Source: Saprospiraceae bacterium (GTDB taxonomy: Bacteria; Bacteroidota; Bacteroidia; Chitinophagales; Saprospiraceae). From it: a stretch of DNA of 51,224 nucleotides. Below are positions 41,634-51,221 of the stretch, piece by piece. Under the pieces are notes generated by a model. It did no database searches and was not told where the DNA came from. It saw only the letters and a program-made list of their open reading frames with translations. Each line of letters begins with the position of its first letter. Position 1 is the first letter of the stretch. Both the position numbers and the translations under genes were made by a program. Location of the stretch: positions 1 through 51,224 of the forward strand of contig JAGFIW010000166.1 of assembly GCA_024103195.1 (NCBI GenBank), in the 5' to 3' direction.

Positions 41634-43556
41634 ATGAGGGGCTTGTCGGCGGAGGAGGCCGCCCTGCGCGTACTCCTTGTGGATGAACGGAAGGTGATAG
41701 CCGACCGTGTGGAGTCCCTTTTGGTTGAAGCCGGCCTACCGGTCAATGCCATCCGGGCAGTCGGAGATCTGGCGGAAGGCCTCGAACGCTTGAAGGAAAA
41801 ATCGCAAGCTTTGGTGCTCGTCCGCCCCACTGCCGGAATGGATATTTCGTCCGTCTTGCGACAGATCAGGGCGGTGCAACCCCAACAAAGGATCGCATGG
41901 GTCGTGGATTCCGGACTACCTGAGCAGGGAATGGCCATGTTGCGCGAGGGTGCGGAAGAAGTGATTTTGATCGGAGAATCGGACGCCTGGTCCATGAGCC
42001 GGGCATTGCGGTGTGCCCTGGAAAGATGGCAGTATTCAAAGACCCTGGAGGATCTGCAGACCATGGCCCGGATTGGTTTCTGGCAGTATTACCCGGCCCG
42101 CAACGAGATCGTCCTGTCTGATCCCATGCGGCATCTAATGGGGAACAACCCGGAAGAAATCGTCGATGGCCAACCGGTAGGTCCCCTGCGGGACCTCCTG
42201 GAAAGGATTCAGCGGGTGGCATTGGTACGTCGCCAGGTGGATATTGATACGCGGGTGTGCCGCGAAGGTCGGGATGACCAATATTTCCATGTGCAATGCC
42301 GGATGGTGACCCAGGGGGGCGGCGAAACCTGCCTGCAGGGCGTCCTGCAGGATGTCACCGACCGCTATCAGGCGGAGGAACTGCGCACGGCGCGAGACCT
42401 GGCCCGTCAGACGGCCGGGATCCGGGAACAATTCATGGCCGGTATCAGTCATGAAATGCGGACGCCGATCAACGCCATCATGGGCTTGTCTCAACTCCTG
42501 TTGGCCGAAGAGCCTCCCGGTGAAAAACGGGACATGATCCGATCCATCCGGGACGCCTCTGACATTCTTTTGGGCATCGTCAATGACATTCTGGAGTTTT
42601 CAGCCATCCGTGCCGGCAAAATCGATTTTCGGGATGAGGTTTTCTCTCCTACCGGGTTGGTCCGGGACCTGGAGCGGATTCTCGGTCCCAAATGGCAGGA
42701 CAAAAACCTGCACTGGCACCTGGAAATTCATCCGGATGTGCCTGAAAGGGTACGCGGAGACAAACTCCGGCTCAATCAGATCCTGTTCAATCTGATCGGC
42801 AATGCCGTCAAGTTCACGATCAAAGGAAGGGTCGGACTTTACGTGGAGGCCTTTGATGCCGGAGAAGGGAGGGTTGGTCTCCGGTTCCGCATCGAAGATA
42901 CGGGCGTGGGCATACCCCTGGAAGCCCGGCAATCGATATTCGAGGATTTCGGGCGGGTGAGCCGGCCGCAGTACCGGTTTGAAGGCACCGGATTGGGTCT
43001 GGCCATCACGAAGCAACTGGCCGAACAGCAGGGTGGACGAATCTGGGTGGAAAGCGAAGAGGGCATTGGCTCCACCTTTTATGTCGCGTTGACATACGGT
43101 CTGGTACCGGATGGCGAAGAGGAGGCCGAAATGGCGGAATCCGAAGAACCGGAAGCGGTATTTCAGGGATCCATTCTGGTAGTGGAGGACAACCGGTTGA
43201 ATCAACTGGTAGCCCGGAAAACCCTGGAACGTCAATGGCCGCATGCGACCGTCATTATGGCGGAATCCGGCAAACAGGCATTGGACCTGATGGAGCTGTA
43301 CCGGCCGGATCTGGTATTGATGGACTTGTTGATGCCGGGCATGGACGGCTGGGAGGCGACCCGCAACATCCGGAATCATGAGGACCCGGCCATCCGCAAC
43401 GTCCCTATTGTGGCGATGACCGCCAATGCCTATATCACTCTGGACAATCAGCTCAAATCGCAGGGATTCACGGATTATGTGCTCAAGCCCTTTGAGCCCG
43501 AGCAACTCTTTCATACCATCCTCCAATACGTACCCATTAAAAAACTTCGTCTATGA
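41634..43556 (+). CDS. Cytoplasmic hybrid sensor histidine kinase
   Basis: 640 aa from ATG 41634 (MRGLSAEEAALRVLLVDERKV); the frame opens at 41568 but overlaps the sua5 start and its promoter. No membrane segment. Domains: N-terminal receiver-like domain (~12-125) in which the phospho-acceptor Asp is Arg64 (ALVLVRPTAGMD); a PAS-like sensor (~135-245); HisKA with His273 (GISHEMRTPINAIMGLSQLL); HATPase_c with NAVKF, DTGVGI and GTGLGLAI; and an intact C-terminal receiver with Asp564 (PDLVLMDLLMPGMDGWEA). Overlaps the HPt gene by ATGA, so a His-Asp-His relay is expected. Confidence 0.92.
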   Translation: MRGLSAEEAALRVLLVDERKVIADRVESLLVEAGLPVNAIRAVGDLAEGLERLKEKSQALVLVRPTAGMDISSVLRQIRAVQPQQRIAWVVDSGLPEQGMAMLREGAEEVILIGESDAWSMSRALRCALERWQYSKTLEDLQTMARIGFWQYYPARNEIVLSDPMRHLMGNNPEEIVDGQPVGPLRDLLERIQRVALVRRQVDIDTRVCREGRDDQYFHVQCRMVTQGGGETCLQGVLQDVTDRYQAEELRTARDLARQTAGIREQFMAGISHEMRTPINAIMGLSQLLLAEEPPGEKRDMIRSIRDASDILLGIVNDILEFSAIRAGKIDFRDEVFSPTGLVRDLERILGPKWQDKNLHWHLEIHPDVPERVRGDKLRLNQILFNLIGNAVKFTIKGRVGLYVEAFDAGEGRVGLRFRIEDTGVGIPLEARQSIFEDFGRVSRPQYRFEGTGLGLAITKQLAEQQGGRIWVESEEGIGSTFYVALTYGLVPDGEEEAEMAESEEPEAVFQGSILVVEDNRLNQLVARKTLERQWPHATVIMAESGKQALDLMELYRPDLVLMDLLMPGMDGWEATRNIRNHEDPAIRNVPIVAMTANAYITLDNQLKSQGFTDYVLKPFEPEQLFHTILQYVPIKKLRL

Positions 43557-43894
43557 CCGATCCCGTGACCATCGATCTGCAATACCTGGAGACCATATCC
43601 GGCGGAGATCCGGAGGTATTGCGCGAAATGGTGGAGGCTTTGCGCCAGGAGTTGCCCCTTCACCGTGCGGCCCTTGCCCAGATGATGGAGGCGGCAGAGG
43701 CGGAAAGCGTGTTTCAGGCGAGTCATCATCTCAAATCCACGCTGGCCTATACTGGGTGCCGGATGGCCATCGACCTCAATTTGGCCCTGGAGACCGCAGC
43801 CCGGGCCGGCGGAATGCCTGCTGAACTGAAGGCGCTGTGGGAGCAACTCGATCCGGTGCTTTCGGCCGTCATTACAGCGCTCGAGAATCGTTGA
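43553..43894 (+). CDS. Histidine phosphotransfer (HPt) protein
   Basis: 113 aa, all helical. The HPt motif is FQASHHLKSTLAYTGC with the phosphorylated His at residue 58 (HxLKS). It would accept phosphate from the hybrid kinase's receiver and pass it to a response regulator. Its ATG overlaps the kinase stop. The next gene is a receiver that lacks the acceptor Asp, so the real end target must be elsewhere or the relay is a sink. Confidence 0.88.
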   Translation: MTDPVTIDLQYLETISGGDPEVLREMVEALRQELPLHRAALAQMMEAAEAESVFQASHHLKSTLAYTGCRMAIDLNLALETAARAGGMPAELKALWEQLDPVLSAVITALENR

Positions 43895-43928
43895 GGGGCC
43901 CATGGCGGCCTGTCTGGTGAAGGATGCC

Positions 43929-43936
43929 TATGTTTG
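43929..43936 (+). promoter_or_regulatory. -7 box before the degenerate receiver gene
   Basis: TATGTTTG matches TAnnTTTG and lies 22 nt before the ATG at 43959. It may drive the receiver and rfbA separately from the kinase. Confidence 0.4.
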
Positions 43937-43958
43937 AGGGACAAATAGGGACCTGTCC

Positions 43959-44333
43959 ATGAAACGTGTGTTGCTTTGCGAAGATGAGGATGTCATGATC
44001 ACGGCCATAGAATTCCGACTGCAGAAAATCGGATGTCAGACGGTCAAGGTGCGCACGTTTGATGCGGCAGTACAGGCCTTTCAGATCGACCCCCCTGATC
44101 TGACCATCATCAGTCTGACCCTCGCCCAGCAGGGCGGCCAGAAGTTCCTGCAGTGGGTGAAACAAGCCTCGGGACGTACCGTTCCGGTGATCATCATTTC
44201 CAATCTCGAACAGGAAGAAGAGGTCATGGAAGCCTTTGCGGCCGGAGCGGATGACTTCATCACCAAGCCCTTCAAACCGACCGAACTCATTTTGCGCGTG
44301 ATGCGATTGCTGGACAAGTACACGGAAGGATGA
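43959..44333 (+). CDS. Single-domain receiver lacking the phospho-acceptor Asp
   Basis: 124 aa receiver domain with no output domain. The acidic pocket CEDED, the beta4 Ser81 (VIIIS) and Lys103 ([10 protein letters not shown]) are present, but the acceptor position is Ser52 ([16 protein letters not shown], where PDLIILDLMLP is usual). It should not take phosphate in the normal way; it may bind a partner constitutively. Its stop overlaps the rfbA start (ATGA), tying its translation to a sugar-nucleotide enzyme. Confidence 0.85.
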   Translation: MKRVLLCEDEDVMITAIEFRLQKIGCQTVKVRTFDAAVQAFQIDPPDLTIISLTLAQQGGQKFLQWVKQASGRTVPVIIISNLEQEEEVMEAFAAGADDFITKPFKPTELILRVMRLLDKYTEG

Positions 44334-45190
44334 AGGGCATTATTCTGGCCGGAGGAATGGGCACCCGCTTGTATCCCCTGACACTGGCGGTGAGCAAGCA
44401 ACTCATGCCGGTGTATGACAAGCCCATGATTTATTACCCGCTGTCCACCCTCATGTCGGCGGGCATTCGTGAAATTCTCGTGATTTCCACACCGGAAGAT
44501 CTCCCCCATTTCCGGAAACTCCTCCGGGACGGATCGGAAATCGGAGTCCGGTTTTCCTATGTGGAACAGGCTGTCCCCAACGGTCTCGCCCAGGCATTCG
44601 TCCTGGGCAAGGAATTTATCGGGACGGATGCCGTATCCCTTATTTTGGGGGACAATATTTTTTATGGGGCCGGATTGGAAGATCAGCTCCGTCAAAGCGT
44701 CCATCCGGACGGAGGTGTTGTCTTCGCTTACCAGGTAGCGGATCCCGAACGATATGGTGTCGTGACGTTTGATCGCGATTTTCAGGCTCTTTCCATTGAG
44801 GAGAAACCGGTAAATCCCAGGTCTCATTACGCCGTGCCCGGATTGTATTTTTACGACAACGGCGTCGTGGACATTGCCGAAAATCTGAAACCCAGTGCCA
44901 GGGGAGAATACGAGATCACCGATGTCAACCGGATTTACCTGGAGCAGGGGCGGCTGAAAGTGCGTGTGCTCAGCCGTGGAACGGCCTGGCTGGATACGGG
45001 CACACACAAGTCGCTCATGCAGGCCGGTCAGTTTATTGAAGTCATCGAGGACCGGCAAGGTCTCAAGATCGGATGTATCGAAGAAGTGGCCTGGCAGATG
45101 GGTTTCATTGACGATGCCCAACTGGAGTCCCTGGGTCACAAATACCTCAAAAGCGGATACGGCGAATATCTGCTCAATCTGTTGCGATAG
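44330..45190 (+). CDS. rfbA: Glucose-1-phosphate thymidylyltransferase
   Basis: 286 aa. [54 protein letters not shown] is the RmlA signature with the G-x-G-T-R nucleotide-binding loop; [48 protein letters not shown] and [19 protein letters not shown] are further blocks. It makes dTDP-glucose for rhamnose and other deoxysugars in surface polysaccharides. The other rml genes are not here, and the gene overlaps a receiver gene instead. Confidence 0.96.
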   Translation: MKGIILAGGMGTRLYPLTLAVSKQLMPVYDKPMIYYPLSTLMSAGIREILVISTPEDLPHFRKLLRDGSEIGVRFSYVEQAVPNGLAQAFVLGKEFIGTDAVSLILGDNIFYGAGLEDQLRQSVHPDGGVVFAYQVADPERYGVVTFDRDFQALSIEEKPVNPRSHYAVPGLYFYDNGVVDIAENLKPSARGEYEITDVNRIYLEQGRLKVRVLSRGTAWLDTGTHKSLMQAGQFIEVIEDRQGLKIGCIEEVAWQMGFIDDAQLESLGHKYLKSGYGEYLLNLLR

Positions 45191-45346
45191 GGGGTCCGTT
45201 GATGCAGACTGGATCCGGCTTTTCATTCTCCACTTCTGTTTTGCCTTCCGTAACCCGCATTCCGCGGAGTAGCCATTTGGCAATCATATTCCCCTTTCTC
45301 TTCATGCGGGAAAATTCAGGTACCTTGGAGACTCAACCCCCTTGTC

Positions 45347-48265
45347 ATGCATGATATTCCTGTATTCCTGGTGGCCGGAATGCTCCTGTTGTCCCTGCCC
45401 GGAAATGCGCAGCACCCGACTGAATCCGCTGACTCCCCCACCCTGGTGTCCTGGTGGCTGGATGTATCCGACCTGGCGGAAAATGATGCGCGCAAGGTGT
45501 ACACCGGAACATCCGGTTTCCTGTCCATCTGGAAGGAAGCGATGGGCCTGGGACCCGGAGATGCCTGGGTGTCCGTGTCCACATTCACCGACAGCCGGGG
45601 CTGGACCCATGCGCTTTACCGCCAGGAACACAGGGGGATACCCGTAAGGGGAACAGGGTTGGTCCTGCATCTCCGGGATGGCGTCGTCCACAAGGCCAAC
45701 GCCAAGACAGCCATCGGCCTGGATGTGGATACAGGGCCAAGCCTCAGCCCGGAAGAAGGGAAAGCCCGTTTGGAGGCCATAGAGGGGATGGCGGTCCGGC
45801 TGACCGAACCGGCGCGGCTCGAAATCCTGGTCCCCAACCACGGTGATGTTGATGGAGCGCCCCGATTGGCCTATCGCATGCCGTTTGTGACCGATGAAGC
45901 CCTCATACAGGGCATCAGGTATCTGGATGCCGTGACCGGGCAGATATTGCTGTCGTTGCCTACCGTTTGCACCGGCGATGTACCCGGTACGGCGCACACT
46001 TTGTATAACGGGATTCAGACGATCACGACCGACGAATTTGCCGGCGGTTTTCGGCTGCAGGAAATCGGGAGACCGATAAGGACGCAAAATCTGCAACACA
46101 CGACCAATTTGAATTTTGCCATTGATTTTACCGATGCCGATAATGTCTGGGACGAAAAAATAAAAGTGTTGCGCACCGTCACCCTGGACAACATGCAGTT
46201 TCCCTGGTGGCAAACCGGGGGGCAACCCAAGCCGAATATTTACCTGGAATTGCGCGATGGCTCCAATACCCTTGTGGCCCGCACACCGGCCATCAGGGAT
46301 TCCTTCCCTTCCTTTACTTTCCCGGTACAGTTGCCTTTACGGCATCCGCCATATACGGTCACTTTCAGGGATGATGACGGCAACCCGATGAATGATGATC
46401 TCGGTGGTCAGTTTACGGTTGGGAGCGTTCCGGGTGTTTCGAATTACTCTGCCTTCGGCAATTCGGGTAAATATCTGATCGTCGAAGAAAACGATCCTGC
46501 CCTTGATGCGCATTGGTGCATGGAGGAGACCTATGATTTTTTCGAGGAAACCTTCAACCGGACCAGTTACGATGGGCTCGGAGGTCAGATCCGCACCTAT
46601 GTGCATTTTGCCTTCGGCTGGCCGAATGCCGCATGGGGAACGCTGGACAGCCGGATGTTCCTGGGTGACGGCAATGGCGTTCAGACCACTTACCGCACCT
46701 ATCTCAATGTAGTGGCGCATGAATTTTCTCATGGTGTCATTTTTCACAACGGGGGAGGTGGGTTGGAATACACGGGAGAATCCGGTGCGCTGAACGAAAG
46801 TTTCGCGGACATTTTTGGAGCCGCCGCTGAATTCCATATCAAACCCGGCAGTGCCAATTGGCTGCATGGCGAGGAAGGTGCACTTGTGCCGGGGGATTAT
46901 TTGCGCTCTATGTCCGATCCTCACAGCAAACAGCATCCGGACACGTACGGACCGGAAGATCCTTATTGGATCAATCCTGCCGACACATTGGATGCCGGTG
47001 GTATTCATACCAATAGCGGCGTTCAGAATTATTGGTTCTATTTACTCGTGGAAGGCGGCCAGGGCATTAATGCCAAAGGAGATGCCTATTCGGTCACCGG
47101 TATCGGCCTGGACAAAGCCCTACAGATCGCCTATCGCAATCTGACTACTTATTTGATCGCCTCCACGATCCCGCTTTTTGAAGATGCCAGGGCGGGTTCC
47201 ATCATGGCCGCCGAGGATTTGTACGGGGCGGGATCGGCTGAAGTGGCCGCGGTGCAGGCGGCCTGGTATGCCGTCGGCATCGGGCAGGGACCCGAACCGC
47301 AGCCATGGTGTAACGGCTTGCAGGAATTGCAGGATCCGCAGGGTGGATTTTCGGACGGGAGCGGTCAGGCTGTTTACGCCAATGGTTCCCAATGTGCCTG
47401 GCGCATCCAGGTGGATGGCGCCAATACCATCACTTTGTCTTTTACGGAATTTGAAGTGGAGGACGGAAAAGATTTTGTCTATGTGTACGACGGCTGGGAT
47501 GAATCGGCCCCGCTATTGGCCATGGCAACCGGTACGTCCATTCCCGCCAACGTACAGTCCGGTGACGGCATCATGTACGTGAAATTTGTTTCCGACGGCG
47601 ATGGTACTGCCGGCGGATGGACGGCCGAATACCAAACGACAATGGGCTCTTATTGCGACAGCTTGACCCCCTTCACCCTTCCGGTCCATGAATGGTCTGA
47701 TGGCAGTGAAGCTGAAAATTACGGCAACAACACCTGGTGCCGGTGGTTGATCCAACCTGCATCGGCGGACAGTATTTCCCTGTACGTATTGGAACTGGAC
47801 ACTGAAGAGGACCAGGATGTGATCGAAGTCTTTGACGGGACCGACAGCGCGGCTCCTTTATTGGGTGTTATTTCCGGCACGGTCCTGCCGTCTCCCGTTC
47901 ATGCCACGGGGGGCGCCATGTTTGTCCAATTCCGCACCAATGCTTCCGGCCGGAAACCCGGATGGCGATTGCACTATGAAGCCACCCTGTCCACCGGAAT
48001 TGAAGAGGAAAGCGCCATGGACAATTGGCAACTGTTTCCCTCTCCGACTTCGGGACCTGTTTTTTTGTCGGTCCCTGAAGGTCGGGACGGCCGGATCTCG
48101 GTGCAATGTTTCAACCAGCAGGGAATGCGTGTGCGGGATGTATGGCTGGAGGTATTCCCGGGACAAAACCCGGTCATGAATCTGGCGGGCTTGCCGGAAG
48201 GATGGTATGCCTGCCGGATTTCCGGCAGTGGCGAAACCGCCGTCTTCCGTATCGTTGTGGAATAA
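45347..48265 (+). CDS. T9SS-exported M4 (thermolysin-like) metalloprotease with two CUB domains
   Basis: 972 aa. Signal peptide (~1-21), FTP/PepSY-like propeptide (~30-205), then the M4 catalytic domain starting near TLYNGIQTITTDEF (219). Zinc ligands: His458 and His462 in VVAHEFSHGV, Glu484 in GALNESFADIFG; His554 (GGIHTNSGVQNYWFYLL) completes the active site. An extra ~118-residue C2-like beta domain (267-384) is inserted between FTDADNVW and DAHW, normally adjacent in M4 enzymes. Two CUB domains follow (~655-765 and ~770-880), each with a Cys pair and Ca-binding pattern, and a T9SS type A sorting tail (893-972, ending FRIVVE). Likely released or held at the cell surface; substrate unknown. 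Confidence 0.93.
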   Translation: MHDIPVFLVAGMLLLSLPGNAQHPTESADSPTLVSWWLDVSDLAENDARKVYTGTSGFLSIWKEAMGLGPGDAWVSVSTFTDSRGWTHALYRQEHRGIPVRGTGLVLHLRDGVVHKANAKTAIGLDVDTGPSLSPEEGKARLEAIEGMAVRLTEPARLEILVPNHGDVDGAPRLAYRMPFVTDEALIQGIRYLDAVTGQILLSLPTVCTGDVPGTAHTLYNGIQTITTDEFAGGFRLQEIGRPIRTQNLQHTTNLNFAIDFTDADNVWDEKIKVLRTVTLDNMQFPWWQTGGQPKPNIYLELRDGSNTLVARTPAIRDSFPSFTFPVQLPLRHPPYTVTFRDDDGNPMNDDLGGQFTVGSVPGVSNYSAFGNSGKYLIVEENDPALDAHWCMEETYDFFEETFNRTSYDGLGGQIRTYVHFAFGWPNAAWGTLDSRMFLGDGNGVQTTYRTYLNVVAHEFSHGVIFHNGGGGLEYTGESGALNESFADIFGAAAEFHIKPGSANWLHGEEGALVPGDYLRSMSDPHSKQHPDTYGPEDPYWINPADTLDAGGIHTNSGVQNYWFYLLVEGGQGINAKGDAYSVTGIGLDKALQIAYRNLTTYLIASTIPLFEDARAGSIMAAEDLYGAGSAEVAAVQAAWYAVGIGQGPEPQPWCNGLQELQDPQGGFSDGSGQAVYANGSQCAWRIQVDGANTITLSFTEFEVEDGKDFVYVYDGWDESAPLLAMATGTSIPANVQSGDGIMYVKFVSDGDGTAGGWTAEYQTTMGSYCDSLTPFTLPVHEWSDGSEAENYGNNTWCRWLIQPASADSISLYVLELDTEEDQDVIEVFDGTDSAAPLLGVISGTVLPSPVHATGGAMFVQFRTNASGRKPGWRLHYEATLSTGIEEESAMDNWQLFPSPTSGPVFLSVPEGRDGRISVQCFNQQGMRVRDVWLEVFPGQNPVMNLAGLPEGWYACRISGSGETAVFRIVVE

Positions 48266-48286
48266 CCGCCCCGGATAGTTGCAAGC

Positions 48287-51190
48287 ATGAGCAGGCCGGC
48301 ATTCATCATGGGAAAGATCTTGTCCCTTTTGGGTCAAACAGGATGGTTGTTTTTTTTCGGCATGATGCTGTTGAGGGCGGGCGCCCAACCCGTTGGGTGG
48401 TCTGCAGAAGTGGACTCACTGGTCGCGGCAAGTCGGGACGCCGTAGCCCGCAATCAGCCTTCTGAAGCACTGGGGCTGGTTGAGGCGGCCACTCTGTTGG
48501 CTACCCCGTTTGCCCATGAAGATCCGTCGCGATTTGCGCGATGTCTTTTCAACCATGGCAGGGCACTGGACCGCCTCAATCGTTGGGAGGAAGCAGAGCA
48601 AAAATACAAGTCAGCATTAACCATCCAGGAAAATGCCGATTTCCCCTTTCCGGAGGATCTGGCGTGGACGTTGAACAACCTGGCTGTGCTTTACACGGCC
48701 AAAGGGCAATTTGAAGAGGCGGAGCCCTTGTATCAACGCTCTCTGGAAATTCGCCAAAAGGTACTGGGTGACCGACACCGGGATTATCTATGGAGTCTGA
48801 ACAATTTGGGCGACCATTATTACCGGAAGGGGAATTACCGCCTGTCCGAAAAATATCACCGGCTGGCCCTGGAAGGGCGCGAAGCGGCCCTCGGACGTGA
48901 TCACGGCGATTATTTCTGGAGTCTGAACAACCTGGCGGTGTTGTACAACCGGATCGGCCAATACGAACAGGCCGAGGCGTATTATCAGGAAGCCATCGCC
49001 GTGAGACTGGCACAGGTGGGTGACAACCATATTTCGTGGGCTGTCGCCCAGAACAATTTGGCCAATTTGTATTTGAAGCTGAATCGATTTGAGGATGCCC
49101 GTCAGCGATTCCAATCCGCCCTGGCCGTGATGGAATCCAAACTGGGGGGACAGCACGATTATGTCGCGACCGTAAAAAACAATCTGGGTCATGTGTACAA
49201 AGGGTTGCAGGATTGGGACCGGTCTGACAGCCTTTACCGCGCAGCGAAAAACATATGGGCCGAATCGCCTGGTGTGGAGCATCCCAAATACGCGCAGGTC
49301 GTGCACAACCTCGGCGAGCTTTACGCCGCCAGCGGGAAAACGGACGATGCGCTGGTTCAATTTGAAGAGGCCCTGGCGGTCCGGAGAGAATCGCTGGGTG
49401 CCGATCATCCGGATGTGGCCAACACCTGCAATCAGTTGGCGCTCCTGCACTGGAAGGAGGGCCGGATGGAGAAGGCCGGAGCGCAATTGATGGAGGCTGC
49501 CCGGATACAAAAAATCCTGTTGGGGGATGCCTGCCGGTTCCTGACCGAACAGGAACAGGTGTTGTACGCCGCCCGGTTTTTGGAAAACCTTGACCAGTTT
49601 TACTCATTTGCTGCCCGACAGGAGGTGTCATCCGGCGAGTGGGTGGCCCGCTGTCTCGACCTGTCCCTTTTTTACAAAGGAATGGTCCTGGATGCCTCGC
49701 AACGGCTGAGAGCCCGCGCGCTTCACGATCCGGAAACCCGACCGGTTTTCCAGGCCTGGCGGCAGGTCAAAACTTCTTTGGCACAGGAATATGCCCGACC
49801 GACCAGCCAGCGAAAAAATGTGGCGGAACTGGAGCAGCAGGCCAGACAACTGGAGAAAGAATTGGCCAACAGGATGCCGGTCCATCAGGCCAGAGAAACA
49901 GGATGGCAGGAATTGCAGGCAGTCCTGAAACCGGGCGAGGTATTACTGGATTTCATTGCTTACACGGAATATGACCCCGACCTGACGGGACACAGGAAAT
50001 TGGTCGCATTGACTTTGCGGAAGGAGGACGAATACCCCCGGTGGATTCCCGCTGGCAATGCCGATGAATGGGAAGCCATTGTCCAGGTCCATCAGGACCG
50101 CAGGGCCGATTATGTCAATGATTTGTACGCATGGCCCGATCGTGGAATGATTGCATTGGGCAGTGCGCGCCGCACACTTTCGGAATGGTTGCACGATGTC
50201 CTTCAACAAACGGGTTTGAAGGACATTCACACGGTCTATTTTGTGCCTTCCGGCCATTTGCATCGCATCAATCTTCCCGTCATTCCCCTGGATGAAGAAC
50301 GGGTGTGGAATGACAGTCTCCGATGGGTACAACTGGCCAGCGCGCGCCAGTTGCTTCCGGCGGACCCATGGACCTTCCAGGGGAAAAATGCGGTGGTGCT
50401 GGGTGGCATCGAATACGACCAAGCTGTCGATTCTCTGGAAGGAAAAGAGAGCCAGGTGCCTATGGAAAACAACCCCAGGTCAGGCTGGTCCTTTCTTCGA
50501 TGGACGGAAAAAGAGTCCGCCCAAATAACCGGCACCTTGCGCGCAGGGGGGTTTATGGTACGTTCATTATCGCGGTATGACGCTTCTGAGGAAGATTTCA
50601 AATCCATGGACATGGCCGGTCAATCTTCCCCGAGGGTACTCCACATAGCTACCCACGGATACTTTTTTCCTGATCCGCACGAACAGACAGAAGGACCAAA
50701 CCCGGACCTGGCTACGGCACCCGTGTATCAGCTTTCCGAAAATCCCATGATCCGCTCCGGGCTTGTTTTGGCGGGTGGCAATCATGCCTGGCGCAACGGT
50801 GAACCTGCGGATCCCGGGCGTGAAGACGGCATTCTTACTGCCCTTGAGATCAGTCAGATGAATCTGTCCAATACGGAACTGGTAGTTCTCTCCGCCTGCG
50901 AGACCGGGCTGGGCGACATCGAGGGTAATGAAGGGGTCTATGGATTGCAACGGGCCTTCAAAATCGCCGGGGTGAAATACCTCATCATGTCCCTGTGGCA
51001 GGTGCCTGACCGGGAGACCATGGAATTCATGACGACTTTTTATAAAAACTGGCTGCCTTCAGACACCGATGCTTTGGCGGGCAAAAAGGAAAAAATGACC
51101 ATTCCCGACGCCTTCCGCCAAACGCAGCGGGAGATGCGGGACCGGTTTTTCAATCCGTATGCGTGGGGTGCCTTCGTGTTACTGGAGTAA
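48287..51190 (+). CDS. Exported TPR-CHAT (caspase-like) protein
   Basis: 967 aa. An N-terminal export signal (GWLFFFGMMLLRAGAQ) is followed by about eight Kinesin-light-chain-type TPRs (~80-410; repeats such as LNNLAVLYTAKGQFEEAEPLYQRSLEIRQKVLG), a helical linker (~415-540) and a C-terminal CHAT domain (~640-967). The caspase-like dyad is present: His790 (VLHIATHGYF) and Cys871 (VVLSACETGLG). It is expected to be a peptidase activated through its TPRs, here with its catalytic domain outside the cytoplasm. It starts 21 nt after the M4 protease stop, so the two are probably one operon. Alternative start Met8 at 48308. Confidence 0.9.
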   Translation: MSRPAFIMGKILSLLGQTGWLFFFGMMLLRAGAQPVGWSAEVDSLVAASRDAVARNQPSEALGLVEAATLLATPFAHEDPSRFARCLFNHGRALDRLNRWEEAEQKYKSALTIQENADFPFPEDLAWTLNNLAVLYTAKGQFEEAEPLYQRSLEIRQKVLGDRHRDYLWSLNNLGDHYYRKGNYRLSEKYHRLALEGREAALGRDHGDYFWSLNNLAVLYNRIGQYEQAEAYYQEAIAVRLAQVGDNHISWAVAQNNLANLYLKLNRFEDARQRFQSALAVMESKLGGQHDYVATVKNNLGHVYKGLQDWDRSDSLYRAAKNIWAESPGVEHPKYAQVVHNLGELYAASGKTDDALVQFEEALAVRRESLGADHPDVANTCNQLALLHWKEGRMEKAGAQLMEAARIQKILLGDACRFLTEQEQVLYAARFLENLDQFYSFAARQEVSSGEWVARCLDLSLFYKGMVLDASQRLRARALHDPETRPVFQAWRQVKTSLAQEYARPTSQRKNVAELEQQARQLEKELANRMPVHQARETGWQELQAVLKPGEVLLDFIAYTEYDPDLTGHRKLVALTLRKEDEYPRWIPAGNADEWEAIVQVHQDRRADYVNDLYAWPDRGMIALGSARRTLSEWLHDVLQQTGLKDIHTVYFVPSGHLHRINLPVIPLDEERVWNDSLRWVQLASARQLLPADPWTFQGKNAVVLGGIEYDQAVDSLEGKESQVPMENNPRSGWSFLRWTEKESAQITGTLRAGGFMVRSLSRYDASEEDFKSMDMAGQSSPRVLHIATHGYFFPDPHEQTEGPNPDLATAPVYQLSENPMIRSGLVLAGGNHAWRNGEPADPGREDGILTALEISQMNLSNTELVVLSACETGLGDIEGNEGVYGLQRAFKIAGVKYLIMSLWQVPDRETMEFMTTFYKNWLPSDTDALAGKKEKMTIPDAFRQTQREMRDRFFNPYAWGAFVLLE

Positions 51191-51197
51191 CACTTCG

Positions 51198-51221
51198 GCA
51201 CCCAACGGGTGCGTAAGTTTT
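51198..51221 (+). terminator. Weak terminator after the CHAT gene
   Basis: Stem GCACCC (51198-51203)/GGGTGC (51207-51212), loop AAC, followed by GTAAGTTTT. The stem is short, and the window ends 3 nt later. Confidence 0.4.
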
